Part shown: piece after piece, positions 7,032-12,201 of the stretch
Layout of the letters: each line of letters starts with the position of its first letter
How positions within the stretch are numbered: the stretch's first letter is position 1
Source of the DNA: a virus
Virus record (IMG/VR): IMGVR_UViG_3300025941_000026
Location: 1-60,985 of that record
DNA length: 60,985 nt
Reading direction: 5' to 3' (one strand)
Notes under the pieces: model-generated
The model's input: only the letters and a program-made list of their open reading frames with translations
Database searches by the model: none
What the model was told of the DNA's origin: nothing
Position numbers and translations under genes: made by a program

Positions 7032-7269
7032 AGTGCACCTTTGGGGCGGTTACGTCAACCCGGCCTTTTATCTGTTCGATGGATCGGCGATGGACGCCTT
7101 TAAATTCCGAAGCTTTCGCTTCTCGCAGCGCGCGCTGTTCCTGCGCGGCCGTAATCGTTGCCGTCATGCTCTGCATGCAGGCATCATGGGCTTGGTCAGC
7201 CCGGTCTAAATCTTTCGTACATTCAGCGATCGCTTGTAGGATATTCTCAAGCGGTAATTGTGTGTCCAC
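6979..7269 (-). CDS. Hypothetical protein, helical (96 aa)
   Basis: Not recognised. Residues 1-65 form a charged helix with regular Leu/Ala spacing (ENILQAIAECTKDLDRADQAHD, ITAAQEQRALREAKA), probably coiled coil, followed by a basic and then an acidic tail. The last 53 bases overlap the next gene out of frame, so the C-terminal part may be less constrained. A TATAAT box lies 29 bases upstream. Confidence 0.55.
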   Translation of the reverse strand: MDTQLPLENILQAIAECTKDLDRADQAHDACMQSMTATITAAQEQRALREAKASEFKGVHRRSIEQIKGRVDVTAPKVHYETNDRAEDLHADPCGV

Positions 7270-7297
7270 GATACGCTCCCTAGTTAGCGTTGGACGG

Positions 7298-7303
7298 ATT
7301 ATA
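7298..7303 (-). promoter_or_regulatory. Candidate -10 box (TATAAT)
   Basis: Perfect TATAAT on the minus strand in the 38-base gap upstream of 6979-7269. No convincing -35 is found at 16-18 bases, so this is only a candidate internal promoter. Confidence 0.35.
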
Positions 7304-7307
7304 CTTT

Positions 7308-7589
7308 TTATGCCCAGCCTTTATTTACTATTTCATCATAAAACTGTTCCATCAGCCTATCATCAACGATATGGACGGGTAGATGTTGCATCCCTGGATC
7401 GTCTAAGGCAGCACCGTTTAAGCTTAAGCAGTCTTTATCCCAGCTACCCACTTTGCAATCGTCATCGCTTATCCATACGCTAAGATCGCGCTCGCGATGC
7501 ATCAAACCCAAACTGTTTGCAGAGATAAACCATACCACTGGCTCCCACCCTTCAATCGCCAGCCAGGCGCGGATTTGATCGGGGGTCAT
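7308..7589 (-). CDS. LEGW-family small protein (93 aa)
   Basis: Begins MTPDQIRAWLAIEGWEP. The middle contains WISDDDCKVGSWDKDCLS, and the end is DRLMEQFYDEIVNKGWA. It follows the 42-codon membrane protein by one base. Function unknown. Confidence 0.75.
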   Translation of the reverse strand: MTPDQIRAWLAIEGWEPVVWFISANSLGLMHRERDLSVWISDDDCKVGSWDKDCLSLNGAALDDPGMQHLPVHIVDDRLMEQFYDEIVNKGWA

Positions 7590-7590
7590 G

Positions 7591-7719
7591 TTATTTCACC
7601 AGCGCTTGCAGCATAGCCATCCGTAGTGCGGCGCCTTGCGTGACTGTAGTAATTGCTACTGCGCCGCATGACCATGCGACCACGAGGATTGCGGCGGCGA
7701 TGAGAGGGAAGTGTTTCAT
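7591..7719 (-). CDS. Small membrane protein (42 aa)
   Basis: Starts MKHFPLIAAAILVVAWSCG and has one strong hydrophobic segment (residues 4-26), then TTVTQGAALRMAMLQALVK. It could be a single-pass membrane protein or an exported peptide; a clear lipobox is absent. The start overlaps the stop of 7716-7991 as ATGA. The ACTACAGTCACG element lies inside it, in the opposite orientation to the other four copies. Confidence 0.6.
   Translation of the reverse strand: MKHFPLIAAAILVVAWSCGAVAITTVTQGAALRMAMLQALVK
7639..7650. repeat. ACTACAGTCACG element, copy 3 (inverted)
   Basis: Read on the minus strand, within the 42-codon membrane protein gene where it encodes Thr-Thr-Val-Thr. The only copy in this orientation. 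Confidence 0.5.
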
Positions 7720-7991
7720 AGTTTGCGCTCCAATATCAGTTTTACAGCGCCTATGGCGTGCTCCGGGAAATGGCCCACGGGATAAATTTCGTCCTTGTTG
7801 TGGTAGTGCCCCGGCTGTCTAAACTCCAAATCCACGTTCCACTTTACAAGACAGATATCCAGTTCATCGCCATCCCACCGAACCGATTTGTTATGCTGGC
7901 CGTTATCGCGCACCCATAGCCATACCGAGGATACTTTGATGATAACGAACCGTTCCAGCATCAGCCACGCCAGTGCTTGCTCGGTATTCAC
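7716..7991 (-). CDS. LEGW-family small protein, LERF variant (91 aa)
   Basis: Begins MNTEQALAWLMLERFV, so the LEGW core is replaced by LERF while the preceding helix is intact. The middle (WLWVRDNGQHNKSVRWDGDELDI) is Trp-rich; the end HAIGAVKLILERKL keeps the C-terminal helix. Overlaps both neighbours by four bases. Function unknown. Confidence 0.7.
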   Translation of the reverse strand: MNTEQALAWLMLERFVIIKVSSVWLWVRDNGQHNKSVRWDGDELDICLVKWNVDLEFRQPGHYHNKDEIYPVGHFPEHAIGAVKLILERKL

Positions 7992-8287
7992 AGCGTCACC
8001 TCGCCAATCGTATAGTGCGAAGGCGCGCCGTCAGCATGGACGAACATATGCACCTCGATGAGCTTGGCGCTTGGGGCCAGGAGATCGTTTGATACGAGGA
8101 AAGTGCGCTTGTACCCTGGCAGCATGTCCACCGCGCGTTTAGGCCAGGCCGTCGTCATGATATCCCCCGCCGGCTCGCCGAGGATACGCTGCGCCTCGTC
8201 AATCCCTTCACCTAAGGTTTTGTACTGCTTGGGGCTTGGGTTGGCGTGCTGGCCGATGAGCCAGTCAGTAACATTGAGCTTAGCCAT
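7988..8287 (-). CDS. Hypothetical protein (99 aa)
   Basis: Not recognised. It starts MAKLNVTDWLIGQHANPSPKQ at 8285-8287, with GGAGGAATATAAGG upstream; longer in-frame starts lack an SD. The second half is strand-rich (KRTFLVSNDLL, AKLIEVHMFVHAD, SHYTIGEVTL), suggesting a small alpha+beta domain. The W-L-I-G-Q start helix recalls the LEGW family only loosely. Confidence 0.6.
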   Translation of the reverse strand: MAKLNVTDWLIGQHANPSPKQYKTLGEGIDEAQRILGEPAGDIMTTAWPKRAVDMLPGYKRTFLVSNDLLAPSAKLIEVHMFVHADGAPSHYTIGEVTL

Positions 8288-8630
8288 CCTTATATTCCTC
8301 CATCCCATTAACAATACAGCCATCACCAGTCCACTCAATCGTGGCCTTCGGCCCGAATCGCTCGATAACTGCCTCAGCCCACAGCTTGTCCCCTTCGGCC
8401 CACAGCTTGCCCCCTTCGGCGTACAGCTTGTCCCGTTCGGCGTACAGCTTGTCCCCTTCGGCCCACAGCTTGCCCCCTTCGGCGTACAGCTTGCGCCCTT
8501 CGGCGCGCAGCTTGCTCCCTTCGGCGCGCAGCTTGTCCCCTTCGGCGCGCAGCTTGCCCCGTTCCAACCATTCTGGAAGGAGGGATTGGTTATTCAGTAG
8601 GCCGTGGTTGCGGAGTTGGTCAGCATTCAT
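8280..8630 (-). CDS. Heptapeptide-repeat protein with family-like N-terminus (116 aa)
   Basis: Starts MNADQLRNHGLLNN, reminiscent of the family's x-EQ-x-x-x-x-L pattern, then switches at residue 24 to nine uninterrupted heptads of the form G-x-K-L-(R/Y/W)-A-E up to residue 86. The end is a short non-repeat domain (AVIERFGPKATIEWTGDG). The repeats correspond to a 21-bp tandem repeat. Only residue positions 3 and 5 of each heptad vary in a limited way. Leu and Ala are two residues apart, which does not fit an ordinary coiled coil. Function unknown. Confidence 0.7.
   Translation of the reverse strand: MNADQLRNHGLLNNQSLLPEWLERGKLRAEGDKLRAEGSKLRAEGRKLYAEGGKLWAEGDKLYAERDKLYAEGGKLWAEGDKLWAEAVIERFGPKATIEWTGDGCIVNGMEEYKDG
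8373..8561. repeat. Nine 21-bp tandem repeats
   Basis: Within the gene at 8280-8630, each unit encodes G-x-K-L-x-A-E. Differences between units fall in the second and fifth codons, giving Arg, Tyr or Trp and Asp, Ser, Arg or Gly. Such arrays expand and contract readily, so the number may vary between isolates. Confidence 0.85.
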
Positions 8631-8850
8631 GGTACGCCTTCACGTAGGTAATGAACTCTTTCGCGTCGGCGAAATTTGCTGCTTTGCGCTGCACGGGATC
8701 CAGCACTTCAACGCCGGGCTCGAACTCTACATTTTTGTTCAGGCAGTGCAGGATGGCGCGCTTGGCCTGGTCTTCGTCCGCGAAGTGGACTTTATGTTTG
8801 CCGATCTTGATGAACCGGTATGCGTAGATGGGGCGGATTTGGATATCCAT
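8620..8850 (-). CDS. Hypothetical protein (76 aa)
   Basis: Not recognised. Starts MDIQIRPIYAYRFIKIGKHKV at 8848-8850 with AGGAGA upstream. The pattern is beta-beta-alpha (HFADEDQAKRAILHCLNK) and a C-terminal helix (FADAKEFITYVKAYHEC). It is the first gene after the promoter at 8928-8956 and its leader carries 27-bp palindrome copy 3. Confidence 0.6.
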   Translation of the reverse strand: MDIQIRPIYAYRFIKIGKHKVHFADEDQAKRAILHCLNKNVEFEPGVEVLDPVQRKAANFADAKEFITYVKAYHEC

Positions 8851-8864
8851 GGTTTCTCCTGTTA

Positions 8865-8891
8865 GACAAGTGGTTGCAGCGACCAACTGTC
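8865..8891. repeat. 27-bp palindrome, copy 3
   Basis: Arms GACAAGTGGTTG and CGACCAACTGTC. It lies in the predicted 5' leader of 8620-8850, between the promoter's start site (about 8921) and the AGGAGA SD. A half-site AACTGGTTG also overlaps the -35 of this promoter (8951-8960). Confidence 0.7.
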
Positions 8892-8927
8892 GGCTGCTGT
8901 GGGCGTACCTCTCCCACCGTTAGATAC

Positions 8928-8956
8928 ATTTTAGAGTATTATGGGTAATCGGTCAA
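8928..8956 (-). promoter_or_regulatory. Sigma70-like promoter TTGACC-17-TAAAAT
   Basis: On the minus strand the -35 TTGACC is at 8951-8956, a 17-base spacer follows, and the -10 TAAAAT is at 8928-8933. It points at 8620-8850 and the genes beyond. This is one of the best promoter matches in the early arm. Confidence 0.6.
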
Positions 8957-8960
8957 CCAG

Positions 8961-9164
8961 TTATAGGGAACCTGATTTCTTCATTTCGTAGAACGAATGC
9001 GCACCGCGTTCATAAGCTTCTTGTAACACACGCGGCAGGTCAGTACCGCAATAAAATCCCTCGGCATCTATATACACTATGCCGCTACCGAGCGCGCATA
9101 GTGTATAAGCTACTTCATACTCCAATTGATTAGGGTGGCGGTGCCATGGCGCGAGTATACTCAT
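8961..9164 (-). CDS. Hypothetical protein (67 aa)
   Basis: Not recognised. Starts MSILAPWHRHPNQLEYEVA; a short segment ALGSGIVYIDAEGFY looks like a beta hairpin and RVLQEAYERGAHSFYEM like an amphipathic helix. It touches the stop of 9164-9652 by one base, so the two are coupled. Confidence 0.55.
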   Translation of the reverse strand: MSILAPWHRHPNQLEYEVAYTLCALGSGIVYIDAEGFYCGTDLPRVLQEAYERGAHSFYEMKKSGSL

Positions 9165-9652
9165 CAGAAGCTCCCATCCAAAAGGCCTGACATGCTAGCC
9201 AGGGCTTCCAGTGCCTCTGTGGTGCGCTTGGGCTGTACTGGCAGCAGGCCCATGGATGCCTGCAGGCGTTTGTTTGTCAGTATGGCGCGCTCGATGCGCC
9301 TCTGTTCGCCCTGCCATGCGATATATGATTTGCGGGCTTGCTCGGCCGATTGGGTAATGGCTTTCAGTTCCTTGCGCAGGTTGCGCAGTTCCCTGCCCTT
9401 GGCGAAGTACGCCCGGCTTGCTGCGGCTTTACTCATGCCCCAGCGCTTAGGCTCCTTACGGGCCTTGTCCATGGCGTCTTTGGCTTTGGCGGCCTCATCT
9501 ATGGCGGCTTCAATCGTCGTTACTACAGTCACGTATCTAGCCATCGTGGTACGGTTCTGCTGCTCCCTGTCCTGGGCTTCTTTCAGTTCCCGTTTCAGGC
9601 GCCACTCGTCCTTGATGGCGGCTTGCATTTCTTCGTCGGTGTAGGTTGGCAT
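9164..9652 (-). CDS. Hypothetical coiled-coil protein (162 aa)
   Basis: Not recognised. From the chosen start (MPTYTDEEMQAAIKDEW) nearly the whole chain is charged helix, rich in Lys, Arg, Glu and Ala (residues 5-120), likely coiled coil, with a Met/Leu-rich end (ASMSGLLDGSF). An earlier in-frame start (MGTEI at 9667) is possible. An ACTACAGTCACG element lies inside at 9532-9543, encoding Val-Thr-Val-Val-Thr-Thr. Confidence 0.55.
   Translation of the reverse strand: MPTYTDEEMQAAIKDEWRLKRELKEAQDREQQNRTTMARYVTVVTTIEAAIDEAAKAKDAMDKARKEPKRWGMSKAAASRAYFAKGRELRNLRKELKAITQSAEQARKSYIAWQGEQRRIERAILTNKRLQASMGLLPVQPKRTTEALEALASMSGLLDGSF
9532..9543. repeat. ACTACAGTCACG element, copy 4
   Basis: Inside the coiled-coil gene 9164-9652. 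The encoded Val-Thr-Val-Val interrupts a charged helix, which suggests that the DNA element, not the peptide, is what is kept. Confidence 0.5.
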
Positions 9653-9656
9653 GATC

Positions 9657-10259
9657 TCAGTTCCCATACAGTAAATCACTGGTGAATTCCTCGTGAAGCT
9701 TGCTGGCATCCTCCGGCCGCATATTGCGCTCTTTGATTACCAGCTGCACACCCTCGCGTTTAGCCCATTCGAGATAGCTCAGGCTACCTCTTTCGGATAC
9801 CTGGCCGGTGGCGTATAAGCGATTCATGACGGCATGATACATGTGGTCGACCTGGCCTTTCTTAGCGTGCCTGTTCGTGCAATTGGTTAGGGTGAACCCT
9901 TCACCCTCTCGTTCTATCTTAGCGAATCCCCATCGGCACGGCGCGCCTGTACCCAGGTCACGTTTACCGCTCTCGTACACCTTGGCCGTGAATACTATGT
10001 CCTTTTGGGGCAGCTTACGCATGGACATTTGGTTGGGGCGACCAGTTGTCGCGTAGCGCTGGCATCCGCACGAATTGGTACGGCCAGCCTTAAGGTTATC
10101 AGCGCGTATCTTTTTGGTATTACCGCAGTCGCACAAGCATAGCCAATATGGCGACCGTCGTTCATCCTGTCCGTCCTTATGTAGTAACGTGAGGTTACCT
10201 ATCCTGTCACCAGCGCACAGCGTTTTAGTACCCTTAGTTTTATTCTCGATGCCTACCAT
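9657..10259 (-). CDS. Zinc-motif protein resembling AP2/HNH homing endonuclease N-domains (200 aa)
   Basis: Residues 18-66 have the pattern G(D/E)R(I/F)GxLT(L/V), YWLCLCDCG, a basic loop (KKIRADNLKAGRT) and CGC, the Cys-rich unit often found at the front of phage HNH or AP2-type endonucleases. The expected HNH or AP2 catalytic part is not obvious in the rest, so it may be a DNA-binding derivative. The palindrome at 10024-10050 lies inside and encodes TTGRPNQ just after the Cys unit. It is the first gene behind the TAGGAGCA-controlled promoter, and so may be a regulator. Start at 10259 chosen for its SD-like GAAAGGG. Confidence 0.5.
   Translation of the reverse strand: MVGIENKTKGTKTLCAGDRIGNLTLLHKDGQDERRSPYWLCLCDCGNTKKIRADNLKAGRTNSCGCQRYATTGRPNQMSMRKLPQKDIVFTAKVYESGKRDLGTGAPCRWGFAKIEREGEGFTLTNCTNRHAKKGQVDHMYHAVMNRLYATGQVSERGSLSYLEWAKREGVQLVIKERNMRPEDASKLHEEFTSDLLYGN
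10024..10050. repeat. 27-bp palindrome, copy 4 (inside a gene)
   Basis: Arms GACATTTGGTTG and CGACCAGTTGTC, within 9657-10259. It is translated in the same frame as copy 7 (TTGRPNQ here, TTGRSDQ there). Confidence 0.7.
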
Positions 10260-10280
10260 ACTCGCCCTTTCCACTAAACC

Positions 10281-10292
10281 TTGTAGGAGCAA
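10281..10292. promoter_or_regulatory. TAGGAGCA operator-like site 1
   Basis: TTGTAGGAGCAA, the exact inverted partner of site 3 at 10327-10338. It lies in the predicted mRNA leader of 9657-10259. Confidence 0.5.
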
Positions 10293-10316
10293 CTTAGTCA
10301 CAATTGATAGGTATCC

Positions 10317-10328
10317 GTGCTCCTACTT
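10317..10328. promoter_or_regulatory. TAGGAGCA operator-like site 2
   Basis: GTGCTCCTACTT, the exact inverted partner of site 4 at 10364-10375. It lies about at the predicted transcription start. Confidence 0.5.
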
Positions 10329-10338
10329 GCTCCTACAA
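10327..10338. promoter_or_regulatory. TAGGAGCA operator-like site 3
   Basis: TTGCTCCTACAA, two bases overlapping site 2 and two bases overlapping the -10 box. Confidence 0.5.
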
Positions 10339-10365
10339 TATAGCGCCTGTTTTTCCAAAAATCAA
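10337..10365 (-). promoter_or_regulatory. Sigma70-like promoter TTGATT-17-TATATT
   Basis: Minus strand: -35 TTGATT at 10360-10365, 17-base spacer, -10 TATATT at 10337-10342. Four 12-bp sites containing TAGGAGCA flank or overlap it, one on the -35, one on the -10, one near +1 and one in the leader. This is the layout of a repressible early promoter. Confidence 0.6.
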
Positions 10366-10375
10366 GTAGGAGCAC
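10364..10375. promoter_or_regulatory. TAGGAGCA operator-like site 4
   Basis: AAGTAGGAGCAC, overlapping the -35 of the promoter at 10337-10365. Confidence 0.5.
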
Positions 10376-10561
10376 GCATTTCGATGTACGTATGACATCT
10401 TTTTCGTTTAACTATCGGAAGTGAAATGCACGTGGATAGGATGGAATAGAACCAAAAAGCGCAGATAAGCAGTCTCATTCTTACCACAACTAGAATCTGG
10501 TGGGAGTATTTCACCATGCTGCCATAGAGGAGTTACCCCTGTTTGTATCTATTTGTTTAGT

Positions 10562-10570
10562 AATAAGCAG
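10562..10570. repeat. CTGCTTATT iteron (inverted)
   Basis: AATAAGCAG, reverse complement of the iteron. A degenerate neighbour TAAGCAG follows at 10573-10579, and ATAAGCAG occurs at 10465-10472. Confidence 0.4.
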
Positions 10571-10607
10571 ACTAAGCAGGGTTTTTACGATAGGTGCTCG
10601 AAATTCA

Positions 10608-10681
10608 GGTTGATCGTGTAGGTAGTAGCATGTAAGTATTTAGGAGCTTTTGGTGCAGTGCCACTACCTACACGATCAACC
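10608..10681. repeat. Perfect 19-bp inverted repeat with 36-base loop
   Basis: Arms at 10608-10626 and 10663-10681 are exact reverse complements over 19 bases; the arm begins GGTTGATCGTG. As RNA or single-stranded DNA this would form a very stable hairpin with a 36-base loop. No T-tract follows on either strand, so it is not an ordinary terminator. It could be an origin structure, a recombination or packaging site, or the stem of a small RNA. Confidence 0.8.
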
Positions 10682-10718
10682 CAAAATACGGGAACCTTCA
10701 CCATAAATTGCGTTTTAC

Positions 10719-10727
10719 CTGCTTATT
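10719..10727. repeat. CTGCTTATT iteron
   Basis: Exact copy in direct orientation, followed by an AT-rich tract (ATAAAAAAC). Confidence 0.4.
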
Positions 10728-10824
10728 ATAAAAAACTTAGCAACACATGGTGCATATGCCCTTAAGAATCATGCACTTGCCCGCACGCTGCCGCTGGATA
10801 GTTACAGCAAACCCGCTTATTGCC

Positions 10825-10833
10825 CTGCTTATT
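10825..10833. repeat. CTGCTTATT iteron
   Basis: Exact copy; a near-copy CCGCTTATT is 12 bases upstream (10813-10821), giving a tandem pair. Confidence 0.4.
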
Positions 10834-10886
10834 CGCACCCATGCCTGCCACGCACAAACCACGATAGTTACAGACTAAATAGACAC

Positions 10887-10913
10887 GACATTTGGTTGCT
10901 GCAACCACTTGTC
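10887..10913. repeat. 27-bp palindrome, copy 5
   Basis: Arms GACATTTGGTTG and CAACCACTTGTC, the most symmetrical copy, in the non-coding control region between two CTGCTTATT iterons. Confidence 0.7.
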
Positions 10914-10960
10914 ATAGGCAGGTGCAACTATCCCCTTGGCCTAATACATACAATTGCAAC

Positions 10961-10969
10961 CTGCTTATT
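10961..10969. repeat. CTGCTTATT iteron
   Basis: Exact copy, the rightmost of the set, 48 bases from palindrome copy 5. Confidence 0.4.
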
Positions 10970-11070
10970 TGGGCATTGTCTTACGTACAATTTTCACTCT
11001 CGCCAAAAAATAGTCGCAGTAACAAAAAGACAAGTCCGTTTTACCCCAATGAGAATAAACAAATAGAAAC

Positions 11071-11088
11071 AGGGGCCGCGAGGCCCCT
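11071..11088 (-). terminator. Terminator-like hairpin after 11177-11911
   Basis: AGGGGCC-GCGA-GGCCCCT, an almost uninterrupted GC stem. On the minus strand it is followed by GTTTCTATTTGTTT, a moderately U-rich tail, so it probably ends transcripts of 11939-12034 and 11177-11911. It could also act on plus-strand transcripts (TTAGTTT follows there). Confidence 0.6.
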
Positions 11089-11097
11089 TTAGTTTCA

Positions 11098-11160
11098 TTA
11101 GAAGTTTTCATCATCCGCGAGGGATTGGGCCATATCAGGCCATGGGTTCGGGTCGGTCAT
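11098..11160 (-). CDS. Possible 20-residue peptide
   Basis: MTDPNPWPDMAQSLADDENF, acidic, directly downstream of 11177-11911 and just before the terminator. Only a weak AGGT stands upstream. Position and acid-rich sequence make it plausible, but it could be chance. Confidence 0.3.
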   Translation of the reverse strand: MTDPNPWPDMAQSLADDENF

Positions 11161-11176
11161 GACGTTCTACCTGGCG

Positions 11177-11911
11177 TTAGGCTTGTGCGTACTTCTCTGC
11201 GGCGAGTTGCTTGGAAGTCTTGCCGGTCTTGGCCGACTCCAGCGCTGCCTTGATCGCGGCTTGTGGATCGTACTTGCTGGCAACAGCTTGTAGCGCTACG
11301 GCATCCAGCTTGGATTCGGTCTTGGCTGCCAGGATGCGCGCAGTAGCCTGTAACACTTTGGCAAGACCGTGCTTAGCAATGAACTGTTCAATCTTGTCCG
11401 CCTCGCTGTCAACGCGTTCGGTGGTCTGGCCTTTGGGTGCGCCTACCTTGCCAGCGGCTTTGTCGGCCGCTTCACGCTCAGCGCGTTTAGCGATAGCAGC
11501 AGGGCTATCCGATTCTGGCAAAGAACCATACAGTTCGATGAGGGCAGCGTTATATGGCTTGCGCACCCATTGATCGTCAACAAGCCCCTTTTGTTCAGCC
11601 AGGATGCGCAACGCTGCACGGTCATCCTTGAACTGCTTATAGGTTGGCGCAGTGCTGCCGTACTGATCCAGCAGCATGCGGCGCATGATAGCGCGCTGGC
11701 CCTCAACAGCTTTGTTGATGCCCTCTGCTGCCTTGAAGATCGCGGCGAACAGGTCTTGCTGCCAAGGCGTGATGGCAATGGTGCCTTTGCCCAGTGGCGC
11801 GATGAGGTCAGGCCGGGCTTGCTTGGCTGCCTTGTCAACTTGTGGCTGGGTGAAGAATGCTTTGATTTCTGCGGTCACGGATTCGACGGACATTTCTTTA
11901 GCTGCGGTCAT
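11177..11911 (-). CDS. Hypothetical early protein, helical (244 aa)
   Basis: Not recognised. A largely helical, Ala/Lys-rich protein (MTAAKEMSVESVTAEIKAFF at the start). A middle segment (AIMRRMLLDQYGSTAPTYKQFKDD) is amphipathic, a basic-acidic linker occupies 140-170, and the end is Lys/Ala-rich (SKQLAAEKYAQA). It is the second gene behind the strong promoter at 12078-12083 and has the shared leader, so it should be made early and in quantity. This suggests a host-takeover or DNA-associated protein, but nothing in it proves that. Confidence 0.65.
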   Translation of the reverse strand: MTAAKEMSVESVTAEIKAFFTQPQVDKAAKQARPDLIAPLGKGTIAITPWQQDLFAAIFKAAEGINKAVEGQRAIMRRMLLDQYGSTAPTYKQFKDDRAALRILAEQKGLVDDQWVRKPYNAALIELYGSLPESDSPAAIAKRAEREAADKAAGKVGAPKGQTTERVDSEADKIEQFIAKHGLAKVLQATARILAAKTESKLDAVALQAVASKYDPQAAIKAALESAKTGKTSKQLAAEKYAQA

Positions 11912-11916
11912 GATGT

Positions 11917-11929
11917 TCTCCTGGTAGAT
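11917..11929 (-). promoter_or_regulatory. Conserved leader before 11177-11911
   Basis: Minus strand ATCTACCAGGAGA, six bases before the start codon; identical to the leader before the VWA gene. Confidence 0.6.
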
Positions 11930-11938
11930 GGGTAAGTG

Positions 11939-12034
11939 TTACAGGCCGATCACTACGGCAACCAACTGAGCGATGAGCAAGCAAGGGATAGCCACGATGC
12001 CGACTGCGATCACGAAGGATTTGATGGTAGCCAT
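11939..12034 (-). CDS. Small hydrophobic protein (31 aa)
   Basis: MATIKSFVIAVGIVAIPCLL and on to the end: apart from the first five residues the chain is one transmembrane helix. It is the first gene of the leftward transcription unit, 44 bases behind the -10 box, with the conserved AGGAGA leader. Position makes it the earliest-expressed product; a membrane-active role is possible but unproven. Confidence 0.6.
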   Translation of the reverse strand: MATIKSFVIAVGIVAIPCLLIAQLVAVVIGL

Positions 12035-12042
12035 GATGATGT

Positions 12043-12055
12043 TCTCCTGATAGAT
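12043..12055 (-). promoter_or_regulatory. Conserved leader before 11939-12034
   Basis: Minus strand ATCTATCAGGAGA, preceded by CCACTCAACC, a longer match to the leader of 11177-11911 (CACTTACCC). Confidence 0.55.
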
Positions 12056-12077
12056 GGTTGAGTGGTCCTGCCATTCC

Positions 12078-12083
12078 ATTATA
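12078..12083 (-). promoter_or_regulatory. Early promoter, extended -10 (TGCTATAAT)
   Basis: Perfect TATAAT preceded by TGC on the minus strand. No good -35 is present; instead palindrome copy 6 (12092-12119) covers the -20 to -40 region. This suggests that the protein binding the palindrome either activates or blocks this promoter. It drives the leftward arm starting with 11939-12034. Confidence 0.6.
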
Positions 12084-12091
12084 GCAGGTCC

Positions 12092-12119
12092 GACAAGTGG
12101 TTGCTGGCAACCTGCTGTC
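12092..12119. repeat. 27-bp palindrome, copy 6 (28 bp form)
   Basis: Left arm GACAAGTGGTTG and right arm CAACCTGCTGTC, with one extra base at the centre. It replaces the -35 region of the early promoter. Confidence 0.65.
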
Positions 12120-12166
12120 CGGCAGGGTTGCTTTAAAAAGGGGAGGAATTCTTTTGGGCTAGCAAA

Positions 12167-12201
12167 GGGGGCCAGGGGGGCGCGGCGGGAGGGGGTGGGG
12201 G
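12167..12201 (+). other. G-rich tract with G-quadruplex potential
   Basis: Five runs of three to six G separated by one to six bases on the plus strand (GGGGG, GGGGGG, GGG, GGGGG, GGGGG). It lies between the divergent early promoter and the late arm, in a region without a gene. Such a tract is very unusual for this genome. Confidence 0.6.

Larger units (their letters stand above)
10376..11070. other. Non-coding control region, possible replication origin
   Basis: About 700 bases without a credible gene on either strand, the longest gene-free stretch in the genome and AT-rich compared with its surroundings. It holds a perfect 19-bp inverted repeat, four exact CTGCTTATT iterons plus three near-matches, a duplicated GATAGTTACAG (10797-10807 and 10863-10873) and palindrome copy 5. 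Repeated short iterons, a large stem-loop and AT-richness together are typical of an origin, but a cluster of promoters or an RNA gene would also fit. Confidence 0.45.

Noticed and set aside
8373-8561. Regular 21-bp repeats as a CRISPR array
   Set aside because: The repeats are contiguous without spacers and encode a heptapeptide array in one open frame.
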